DNA of 64,000 bases from Maribacter vaceletii (GTDB lineage Bacteria; Bacteroidota; Bacteroidia; Flavobacteriales; Flavobacteriaceae), in contig NZ_RBIQ01000014.1 in NCBI RefSeq assembly GCF_003634105.1, positions 24,948 through 88,947 on the forward strand, in the 5' to 3' direction. Position numbers and translations under genes: made by a program. Shown here piece by piece: positions 57,271-64,000 of this stretch (position 1 is its first letter; each line of letters begins with the position of its first letter). The notes below the pieces were generated by a model. The model was not told where the DNA came from. It worked only from the letters and a program-made list of their open reading frames with translations, and made no database searches.

Positions 57271-57295
57271 AAAAGTCCACCATTGGTGGACTTTT
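57271..57295. terminator. Terminator between convergent genes
   Basis: AAAAGTCCACC pairs with GGTGGACTTTT around a small loop, with A and T runs on both sides. It lies between the DUF4369 gene and the gene at 57319. Confidence 0.88.
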
Positions 57296-57318
57296 AAGTT
57301 AAATATCAATTTTTCTTA

Positions 57319-57588
57319 CTAACCCAATTTGTTTAGTTCTTCTACCAAACCTTTTGCTTTAGTTTCTAATTCTTCTTTTACAGCTTTAAGATGTGCTTTT
57401 CTATCCTCTACACCTCTTTTGTTTACTTTTGCAATTAAATCATCAAAAGTAGCAATTGCACCATCTATTATTGAAGCTCCTTCTTTAGAATCTTGCTTAT
57501 TATTTGCAGCTTCTACAATATAAACAGCTTCTATAATATCTCCTAAAACGTAATTAATATCTTTTTTTAAATCTTTAATACTTGCCAT
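57319..57588 (-). CDS. Conserved hypothetical helical protein, 89 residues
   Basis: A small helical protein starting MASIKDLKKDINYVLGDIIE and ending VKEELETKAKGLVEELNKLG. It has no signal, cysteine or enzymatic motif. The layout suggests a helical bundle or coiled coil, and I believe it is conserved in flavobacteria. A frame to 57606 exists, but a TACTTTTG box (57604-57611) overlaps it, so the Met at 57588 is preferred. It follows manA by 57 bases on the same strand. Confidence 0.78.
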   Translation of the reverse strand: MASIKDLKKDINYVLGDIIEAVYIVEAANNKQDSKEGASIIDGAIATFDDLIAKVNKRGVEDRKAHLKAVKEELETKAKGLVEELNKLG

Positions 57589-57645
57589 TATTCTATTTTT
57601 TAGCAAAAGTAAAGGTTTTAGAGTAAATCTATATAAAAGAATATC

Positions 57646-58614
57646 TTAAATAGTTACTTCTAATAATTTAGCATTAGAACCACTCAAGGTTATCATGTTA
57701 GTACTTGCTGACACTAATACCGTTTCACCTTTTTCTATTATTGCAGAACCTGCCTGTGTAGTTACTTCAACTTTTCCGCCAACACACATATAAATAGTAA
57801 ATGAATCTCTTTGGGTAACTTCCTGTGTTAAATCTTCCGTTATTTCAATAAAATTAGTTTTAAAATAAGGACAATCTACCATGGTATTTACATGATTACT
57901 TTGGGTTGGATATTTTACAATAAAATCATCTTTCTTTTTATAATCCATAGCATCTAAGGCCATTTCTGTATGTAATTCTCTTAAGTTACCTTCTTTGTCT
58001 TTTCTATTAAAATCAAAAACTCTATACGTAACATCAGATGTTTGCTGTATCTCAGCAAGTAAAACCCCTGCTCCTATGGCATGAATTTTTCCTGTATTTA
58101 TAAAGAACGTATCCCCTTCTGATACATCTTCGTAGTTTAATAAATCTAATAAAGTATTATCTTCTAAACTTTTACTATACTCCTCTTTCGTTACATCCTT
58201 ATTAAAACCAACAATTAAGTTAGCTTCTTTATCCGCATCCATAACATACCACATTTCTGTTTTTCCAAAAGAATTATGACGTTCTTTTGCCAAAGCATCA
58301 TTTGGGTGTAATTGTATAGACAAATCTTGTTTAGCATCTATAAACTTAATAAGAATAGGAAATTCTTTACCAAAACGTTGAACAACGCTCTTCCCTAATA
58401 ACTCTTCTGGGTAATCGTTAATTAATCTCTGTAATGAAACTCCTTGTAACTCTCCATTAGACACTTCTGAAATATCTCCAGGCACACCAGAAAGTTCCCA
58501 GCTTTCGCCGGTAATTTCGCTCTCACTAGGTTTCCCTAAAACATCTTTTAACTTTGTTCCGCCCCAAAGACGTTCTTTTAATATTGGCTGGAATTTTAAA
58601 GGGTAAAGTTTCAT
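57646..58614 (-). CDS. manA: Class I mannose-6-phosphate isomerase
   Basis: A 322-residue cupin-fold zinc isomerase interconverting mannose-6-P and fructose-6-P, which supplies GDP-mannose. Zinc ligands are in SIQLHPNDALAKERH, GKTEMWYVMDA and FFINTGKIHAIGAGVLLAEI. The N-terminal LKFQPILKERLWGGTKL is the family start. The protein is shorter than E. coli ManA (about 390), as in the Bacillus type. It lies 84 bases after the queD stop on the same strand. Confidence 0.94.
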   Translation of the reverse strand: MKLYPLKFQPILKERLWGGTKLKDVLGKPSESEITGESWELSGVPGDISEVSNGELQGVSLQRLINDYPEELLGKSVVQRFGKEFPILIKFIDAKQDLSIQLHPNDALAKERHNSFGKTEMWYVMDADKEANLIVGFNKDVTKEEYSKSLEDNTLLDLLNYEDVSEGDTFFINTGKIHAIGAGVLLAEIQQTSDVTYRVFDFNRKDKEGNLRELHTEMALDAMDYKKKDDFIVKYPTQSNHVNTMVDCPYFKTNFIEITEDLTQEVTQRDSFTIYMCVGGKVEVTTQAGSAIIEKGETVLVSASTNMITLSGSNAKLLEVTI

Positions 58615-58698
58615 AATTACAATTATATTTATTTTGTCTTAAATTGAACGATTTTTCTTACAAAATAGTATCAAGAACTATAAATTAAAATATTAATA

Positions 58699-59106
58699 CT
58701 ATCCACAAAAAGTAACGTAATTTCTGGGCGTTTCATATAAAACCACTTCTAAATCTTTATCCTTGTCTATAAAAGGTCTTAAGGTTTTCCATATAAATAC
58801 AGCTATATTCTCTGCGGTTGGGTTTACCTCTTTAAAAGCAGGAATCTCAATATTTAAATTTTTGTGATCTAAAGCTTCTTCTATATGTAATTTTATAAGG
58901 CTTTTAAGAACCTTCATATCCATTACAAATCCAGTTTCTGGGTCTATTTCCCCATATACGCTTACCACCAATTCATAATTATGTCCGTGAAAATTAGGGT
59001 TATTACACTTTCCAAATACTTCGGCATTTTTTGCATTATCCCAATCCTTTCTATAAAGTCTATGCGCTGCATTAAAATGTGCTTTTCTACTCACTTTAAC
59101 TTTCAT
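58699..59106 (-). CDS. queD: 6-carboxytetrahydropterin synthase
   Basis: A 135-residue tunnelling-fold enzyme converting dihydroneopterin triphosphate to 6-carboxytetrahydropterin for queuosine synthesis. Zinc ligands are in HFNAAHRLYR and PNFHGHNYELVV, the catalytic Cys is in GKCNNPNFHGH, and a Glu near the C-terminus (VVLYETPRNYV) binds the pterin. The start codon overlaps the idi stop by four bases, so the two genes are translationally coupled. Confidence 0.94.
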   Translation of the reverse strand: MKVKVSRKAHFNAAHRLYRKDWDNAKNAEVFGKCNNPNFHGHNYELVVSVYGEIDPETGFVMDMKVLKSLIKLHIEEALDHKNLNIEIPAFKEVNPTAENIAVFIWKTLRPFIDKDKDLEVVLYETPRNYVTFCG

Positions 59107-59636
59107 AGTTCCTCTGTATTTTGATTTATATGCGTATAAAATTTTTCAAAAATAATCTTAAACCAAACGGTGTAAACTTCGGGGTTAATTTCAATATCTT
59201 TTTTAATAGCAACTGGCTTCATCCACTTCCAGCTTTCTACTTCATCAAGATTTATTTTTGGTTCTCCATTATAATTCCCTATCATAACATGATCTAGTTC
59301 ATGTTCTGTTAAACCATTATCAAAAGGTGCTTTGTATATAAAAGAAGTTACTTCTTGTAGTTCTGCAGAAAAACCCATTTCTTCTTGTAATCTTCTTTTT
59401 CCTGCTTGTATATTGCTTTCCCCTACTCTTTGGTGGCTACAACATGTGTTTGTCCATAATAAGGGCGAATGGTATTTATGCGCTGCACGTTGTTGCAACA
59501 TAGTTTCTCCTTTATTATTCATAATAAAAACAGAAAACGCCCTATGCAAAACCGCCTTTTCATGAGCTTCCATTTTTGGCATGGTACCAATCGGCTCATC
59601 ATTAGTGTTAACTAATATTACTTCTTCCTCTTTCAT
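59103..59636 (-). CDS. idi: Isopentenyl-diphosphate delta-isomerase, type I
   Basis: A 177-residue Nudix-fold enzyme interconverting IPP and DMAPP. The catalytic Cys lies in LLWTNTCCSHQRVGE, and the N-terminal block is AVLHRAFSVFIMNNKGETML. The Nudix-related helix is AGKRRLQEEMGF, and Glu residues in FDNGLTEHELDHVMIG bind the metal. The length is close to E. coli Idi (182). It is first in the idi-queD pair. Confidence 0.95.
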   Translation of the reverse strand: MKEEEVILVNTNDEPIGTMPKMEAHEKAVLHRAFSVFIMNNKGETMLQQRAAHKYHSPLLWTNTCCSHQRVGESNIQAGKRRLQEEMGFSAELQEVTSFIYKAPFDNGLTEHELDHVMIGNYNGEPKINLDEVESWKWMKPVAIKKDIEINPEVYTVWFKIIFEKFYTHINQNTEEL

Positions 59637-59683
59637 TTTGTAAAAATAACATCTTTACAGAATATATAAAGAGAATATGCTTT

Positions 59684-60646
59684 TTAAAAGAATCTTGGGG
59701 ATTTTAAATTATCCTTCGTATGAATAAAGTCATACCTTAAAATTACTTCAAAAGAACCATCATTGAAGGCAGCATTTCCTAATTCAGTTACTTCACGATC
59801 GTACGCTAAACCTATAAGAAATTTGTTAGATATATTAAATCCTAACATACCACTAAAAGCAGCATCCCAACGGTATGCAGCACCTACAATAAATTTATCT
59901 ACAAGCATAAAATTTGCCGATAAATCTACTTGCAGTGGAGCTCCTTGTACCAGTTTCGTGAGGATTGTTGGTTTAAATTTTAAATTGGGGTTTAAATCCC
60001 AAACATATCCTGTAATGAAATAAAAATTCATTTGTTCCTTAGCTGTAGACAAGCTAGACGCATCAAAATGTGCCGTTTGTAAAAAACGTGGAACAGACAA
60101 ACCTGCATAAAACTTTTGGGTATGGTAATATACTCCCGCACCAATATTAGGTGAAAATCTATTATCTATATTTTGTTGTAAGTTAGGGTCTGTAGTAAAT
60201 TGATTTAATTCTGAAAAACGAACATCTAGTAAATTTGCACTTGCTTTAAGTCCAAAACTTAACCTGCCTTCTGTAGATGTCCATACAGTATATGAAAAAT
60301 CTACATCAAAATTAGTTTCCGATGTTGGCCCTATTTTGTCATTTACAATAGAAACTCCTAATCCTACTCCCCTATACCCAATAGGAGAATGTGCATTTAA
60401 AGTTTGTGTAGTAGGCGCCCCTTCTAAACCAACCCATTGCGCTCTATACAGAGCCGCAATACTCATTTGTCCTCTAGACCCTGCATAAGCCGGATTTACA
60501 CTTACCGTATTGTACATATACTGTGTATACTGCGCATCTTGTTGGGCTTGTAACATTCCTGTAACCAAAAATACTAGCACCGCAATACCCCTAACAATCC
60601 AGAGAGGAATTTTAATTTCTTTATGGATATTATTCATAAATATCAT
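59684..60646 (-). CDS. PorP/SprF family type IX secretion membrane protein
   Basis: A 320-residue outer-membrane barrel of the PorP/SprF family. After the signal peptide (IVRGIAVLVFLVTGMLQAQ) comes the family start QDAQYTQYMYNTVSVNPAYA, then GYRGVGLGVSIVNDKIGP and a C-terminal FEVILRYDFIHTKDN. SprF in F. johnsoniae is needed for secretion of the SprB adhesin. It starts immediately after the stop of the surface-protein gene, so it should serve that protein and probably the large repeat protein upstream. A second Met at 60637 is also possible. Confidence 0.93.
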   Translation of the reverse strand: MIFMNNIHKEIKIPLWIVRGIAVLVFLVTGMLQAQQDAQYTQYMYNTVSVNPAYAGSRGQMSIAALYRAQWVGLEGAPTTQTLNAHSPIGYRGVGLGVSIVNDKIGPTSETNFDVDFSYTVWTSTEGRLSFGLKASANLLDVRFSELNQFTTDPNLQQNIDNRFSPNIGAGVYYHTQKFYAGLSVPRFLQTAHFDASSLSTAKEQMNFYFITGYVWDLNPNLKFKPTILTKLVQGAPLQVDLSANFMLVDKFIVGAAYRWDAAFSGMLGFNISNKFLIGLAYDREVTELGNAAFNDGSFEVILRYDFIHTKDNLKSPRFF

Positions 60647-62668
60647 TTATCTGTTTATATATATGTAACCTGACAGAGATTTCATATTTCCAGTTGATTG
60701 TTCATAATCTAATATGTAGAAATAAGTACCTACTGGTAGTTTATTATCTACGTTTACAGTAACTCTACCTGATGAAGTACCGTCAAAAATATTTCCTTCG
60801 GTATTATATGCATTTGTACTGTACACTAATACACCCCATCTATTATAAATTCTAATAGAATTATTTGGGAAATTTTCTAATCCCGCAATAGTTAACACAT
60901 CATGCACTCCATCGCCATTTGGTGTAATTACATTAAATACTTCTACTTCATTTTCATTAACTATTAAATCTGGTTGTAAATAATTTGGTGTACCATCTCC
61001 ATCACTATCATCATTTGCATAGTCACCATCACCATTTAAATCTTCATCTATAGTTTCTATACCATCATCATCGTCATCAGTATCTCTATAATCAGACTCT
61101 GCATCCCCATCTGTGTTTGGCAAATCATTATATGGATCATCTAACTCATCATTTACATCTAAATCTATGGTAGATGCGCCTTCAAATCCATCATCTAAAC
61201 CATCATCATCTTTATCCGAACCAATTAATACTACATCTGGAATACCATCATGGTCATGATCGTTACCTTCTATATAATCTGGGACATTATCATTATCACT
61301 ATCCTCATCTACATAATCTGGAATTAAATCGCCATCGGTATCTTCTGGGATAATACCAAGGTTTCCGTTTTGTTCATACGCATCATCTACACCATTTGCA
61401 TTTGCATCTATACCACTAGGAGCAATGTAGTCTTCTGTAGATTGTGCTTCCAAATTGTCTGGAATACCATCATTATCTGCATCTATATCTAAATAATCTG
61501 CAAAACCATCATTATCTGTGTCTGTTGGGTTTGTTGCTGGATCATTATCACCATCTGTATTTAAATCTTCAAAACTGTCTAAAATTCCGTCATTATCTGC
61601 ATCTAAATCTGTGGCATCGGTAACTAATACGGTAACTGTAGCTGTACTACAATTTCCTGCATTATCACACAATGTATAATCAAAAGTATCATTACCTACA
61701 TAATCTGCATTTGGCGTATAGGTAGCCATATCATCTGATGGATCATTAGGAGTACCATTATCATTTATTACTACTGTACCATTTGTTGGCGGTATAGCTA
61801 TAGTTAATGTTCCTATGGTTGGCAAATCGTTATCATTGTCTAAAATATCGATATCAACAGGAGTATTTTCTTCTGTTGCAATAAAATCGTCTATTGCGTC
61901 TACAATTGGTAAAACATCAATATCTACTGTTGCTGTACTACAGTCTCCAAAAGTGTTACAAACCGTATAATTAAATGTATCTGGCCCATTATAATCTGCA
62001 TTTGGTGTATAGGTAACTATATCATCCAATGGATCATTAGGCGTGCCATTAGTATCTATTGCAACTGTTCCGTTTGTTGGTTGGGTGCTAATTGTTAAGT
62101 TTCCAGTAAGAGGCAAGTCGGAATCATTATCATAGATAGGAACTATTACCGATTGGTCTTCATCTGTACTAACAACATCATCTACTAAATTGGCTGCTTC
62201 ATTAATACAAACCACTGTAAAATTTGGTAGTGTACTATTATTACCTGCTTTAGTAATTATTGCTGTATATTTTTCTACCGTCTGTGTTGCTATTACTGTT
62301 GGTCTATTTTGGTCTCCAGGTAAAGGTGGACTCCAACTAATTGTTGCATTTGGAGAAACGTTATTAGACACATCTAATGTAACTTCATTAAAAGGAGAGT
62401 TACAGTTGGTAACAATAAAATAACCTGTTGCATTAGAACCACAAATAGTACCATCATAGGTCGCAAAATAAACGCCTCTTTCTGTTACTTCTAAAAAAGA
62501 ATCTGTTCCTAATACCGTACTTGTATCCGAAGCTTCATACCAGCGATAATTAGTTTCATCGGTAGTATTAGGAGCTTGTAATACATATTGTGCATTAGAT
62601 GCTACAATCCCCAGTAATACAAGTGTAATACTGAGGAATATTTTTTTATATGTGTAGGTTTCTTTCAA
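60647..62668 (-). CDS. T9SS type-B sorted surface protein with cadherin-like and TSP3 repeats
   Basis: A 673-residue secreted protein. The signal peptide ([17 protein letters not shown]) is followed by a region up to about 155, then two Ig/cadherin-like Big_9 domains (about 160-255 and 255-345, each with YTPNADY and FNYTVCN or FDYTLCD). A long Asp-rich run of thrombospondin type 3 calcium-binding repeats follows (about 350-565, [34 protein letters not shown]). The C-terminal gliding-motility-type sorting domain (about 580-673, [28 protein letters not shown]) targets type IX secretion. It is cotranscribed with the SprF gene. Confidence 0.93.
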   Translation of the reverse strand: MKETYTYKKIFLSITLVLLGIVASNAQYVLQAPNTTDETNYRWYEASDTSTVLGTDSFLEVTERGVYFATYDGTICGSNATGYFIVTNCNSPFNEVTLDVSNNVSPNATISWSPPLPGDQNRPTVIATQTVEKYTAIITKAGNNSTLPNFTVVCINEAANLVDDVVSTDEDQSVIVPIYDNDSDLPLTGNLTISTQPTNGTVAIDTNGTPNDPLDDIVTYTPNADYNGPDTFNYTVCNTFGDCSTATVDIDVLPIVDAIDDFIATEENTPVDIDILDNDNDLPTIGTLTIAIPPTNGTVVINDNGTPNDPSDDMATYTPNADYVGNDTFDYTLCDNAGNCSTATVTVLVTDATDLDADNDGILDSFEDLNTDGDNDPATNPTDTDNDGFADYLDIDADNDGIPDNLEAQSTEDYIAPSGIDANANGVDDAYEQNGNLGIIPEDTDGDLIPDYVDEDSDNDNVPDYIEGNDHDHDGIPDVVLIGSDKDDDGLDDGFEGASTIDLDVNDELDDPYNDLPNTDGDAESDYRDTDDDDDGIETIDEDLNGDGDYANDDSDGDGTPNYLQPDLIVNENEVEVFNVITPNGDGVHDVLTIAGLENFPNNSIRIYNRWGVLVYSTNAYNTEGNIFDGTSSGRVTVNVDNKLPVGTYFYILDYEQSTGNMKSLSGYIYINR

Positions 62669-62700
62669 ACTTAGTTGGGACTTTATGTTTGTAAATTCTA

Positions 62701-64000
62701 TTATTTTACAACAAATACGACATTAATTAATGAATTATAATCTGCCGGTTGGTTTATTACCTCTAATGTTAGATTACCGTTTTCATCTATCTCCATAAAG
62801 TTTGGATCTGCTGGATTTGTTTCAAAAACTGTAGGATCTGCATACGTAACATAATAATACAGCTCTGTTCTACCATATGTTGGTAAAGCAGCTGGCGCAT
62901 TTGTACTACCTACTGTTGGTGACCCAAATTGAGCTATATATTCTTGATATAAATCAATATTTTTTATTCCATTTGTTGATGCATCTACTGCAATTGATGG
63001 TGGATAAAATATTCTTGCCGCTTTAGAAGTTATTGGCGCTATTGCCTGGATTACTTCTTGTACCGTAGTTTCTTCTACATAACCTTGCGCTACAGATTTT
63101 TCATCATCATCTACATCAATATTTATAGCTAAAGGTACTTCTGAATCGTTTTGGTTGTCCGTAGCAAAAAGCTCACCTCCTACTATAGATAATGCATTGC
63201 CTGCATTTCCACTAATATCTGCTGTAAACTCCGTTCCTGTTAAATCAAGACCATCTCCTGCTGTGTACTCTGTATTGTTATCTACATCTGAAACATAAAG
63301 TCCATTCGCATCTATACTAAGAGCATTGCCCGCAGTTGTACTAATATCCGCTGTGAACTCCGTTCCTGTTAAATCAAGACCATCTCCTGCTGTATACTCT
63401 GTATTGTTATCCGTAGCAAAAAGCTCTCCTCCTACTATAGATAATGCATTGCCTGCATTTCCACTAATGTCTGCTGTGAACTCCGTTCCTGTTAAATCAA
63501 GACCGTCTCCCGCTGTATACTCTGTATTCGTATCCGTAGCAAAAAGCTCTCCTCCTACTATAGATAATGCATTGCCTGCATTTCCACTAATATCTGCTGT
63601 GAACTCCGTTCCTGTTAAATCAAGACCGTCTCCTGCTGTGTACTCTGTATTGTTATCTACATCTGAAACATAAAGTCCGTTCGCATCTATACTAAGAGCA
63701 TTGCCCGCAGTAGTACTAATATCTGCTGTGAACTCCGTTCCTGTTAAATCAAGACCATCTCCTGCTGTATATTCTGTATTCGTATCCGTAGCAAAAAGCT
63801 CTCCTCCTACTATAGATAATGCATTGCCTGCATTTCCACTAATATCCGCTGTGAACTCCGTTCCTGTTAAATCAAGACCATCTCCTGCTGTATACTCTGT
63901 ATTGTTATCCGTAGCAAAAAGCTCTCCTCCTACTATAGATAATGCATTGCCTGCATTTCCACTAATGTCTGCTGTGAACTCCGTTCCTGTTAAATCAAGA
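62701..64000 (-). CDS. Large repeat surface protein, C-terminal part
   Basis: An open minus-strand frame from the right edge to a TAA at 62701-62703, giving 433 residues of a longer protein. From the edge to about 63157 it consists of tandem repeats of 41 or 43 residues ([20 protein letters not shown], then [20 protein letters not shown]). A unique C-terminal domain of about 150 residues follows, ending [12 protein letters not shown]. The repeats resemble those of long adhesins or tail-fibre-like surface proteins. The tail lacks a recognisable T9SS sorting domain. Its stop is 32 bases before the type-B surface protein gene, so it probably heads the SprF operon. Confidence 0.88.
   Translation of the reverse strand, partial: LDLTGTEFTADISGNAGNALSIVGGELFATDNNTEYTAGDGLDLTGTEFTADISGNAGNALSIVGGELFATDTNTEYTAGDGLDLTGTEFTADISTTAGNALSIDANGLYVSDVDNNTEYTAGDGLDLTGTEFTADISGNAGNALSIVGGELFATDTNTEYTAGDGLDLTGTEFTADISGNAGNALSIVGGELFATDNNTEYTAGDGLDLTGTEFTADISTTAGNALSIDANGLYVSDVDNNTEYTAGDGLDLTGTEFTADISGNAGNALSIVGGELFATDNQNDSEVPLAINIDVDDDEKSVAQGYVEETTVQEVIQAIAPITSKAARIFYPPSIAVDASTNGIKNIDLYQEYIAQFGSPTVGSTNAPAALPTYGRTELYYYVTYADPTVFETNPADPNFMEIDENGNLTLEVINQPADYNSLINVVFVVK
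63157..64000 (-). repeat. Coding tandem repeat, units 123 and 129 bases
   Basis: The marker CCGTTCCTGT starts at 63231, 63360, 63483, 63606, 63735, 63858 and 63981, giving steps of 129, 123, 123, 129, 123 and 123. The 129-base units encode a [16 protein letters not shown] form, the 123-base units a [14 protein letters not shown] or [14 protein letters not shown] form. The 375-base triplet is itself repeated. The array continues past the right edge. Confidence 0.95.

Noticed and set aside
63326..63673. Plus-strand open frame of 115 residues within the repeats
   Set aside because: It is the mirror of the minus-strand coding repeat; its protein is a low-complexity repeat and it has no start context.
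63180..64000. Regular repeats that might suggest a CRISPR array
   Set aside because: Units are 123 or 129 bases, multiples of three, with one open minus-strand frame through all of them and no variable spacers. They are coding repeats.

Overview
The window looks like chromosomal DNA of a flavobacterium (Bacteroidota, Flavobacteriaceae). Supporting signs are the AT-rich composition, TAnnTTTG-type -7 promoter boxes, many lipoproteins, bacillithiol synthesis (BshC), a PorP/SprF protein with a gliding-motility-type C-terminal sorting protein, a LytTR/TPR two-component pair, and the rpmB-rpmG-DUF4295-ftsY order. I saw no rRNA, tRNA, insertion sequence, prophage or CRISPR array.

Layout. 1-3100: the end of a MepB-family gene, then an arsenic operon (ArsR, DUF6428 protein, thioredoxin-type ArsC, Acr3 pump) with two copies of a candidate ArsR operator and a clear terminator. 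3199-6743: a GAF histidine kinase whose 3' end runs into a palindromic repeat, a FabK/nitronate monooxygenase-like enzyme and mnmA. 6920-14100: a four-FAS1-domain lipoprotein, the pyrG-yidC unit, a DUF3820 protein and a secreted TIM-barrel isomerase-like protein. 14106-21210: an unknown gene, a 58-residue lipoprotein behind a phased CATG array, a LytTR regulator with a TPR sensor kinase, and a four-gene set of small secreted, lipoprotein and outer-membrane proteins. 21238-35474: envelope and housekeeping genes (LysM/periplasmic-binding fusion, guaA, PLP decarboxylase, GT39 transferase, bshC, M14 peptidase, rimO, a serine hydrolase lipoprotein). 35492-44579: a long minus-strand run (recR, a 2-oxo acid dehydrogenase E2, an outer-membrane protein, a DEDDh exonuclease, an FAH-family enzyme, Hpt, cinA, rpmB, rpmG, DUF4295, ftsY). 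44638-50553: a sodium symporter, a CoA-binding protein, fabH, htpG and a MOSC protein. 50577-53325: two tandem paralogous secreted proteins with duplicated promoters next to an AraC regulator. 53433-59636: S1/P1 nuclease, a HAD phosphatase, a DUF819 transporter, a DUF4369 lipoprotein, manA, queD and idi. 59684-64000: a PorP/SprF protein, a T9SS type-B surface protein and the C-terminal part of a large repeat protein.

How the parts fit. Much of the window is core metabolism and translation support. The accessory interest lies in cell-surface modules: the type IX/gliding cluster at the right end, with a 125-residue higher-order repeat; the duplicated secreted proteins with a shared upstream box beside an AraC gene; and the uncharacterised envelope cluster next to the LytTR pair. 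No single locus could be shown to be a new defence or mobile system. The best candidates for undescribed biology are listed as findings with tests.
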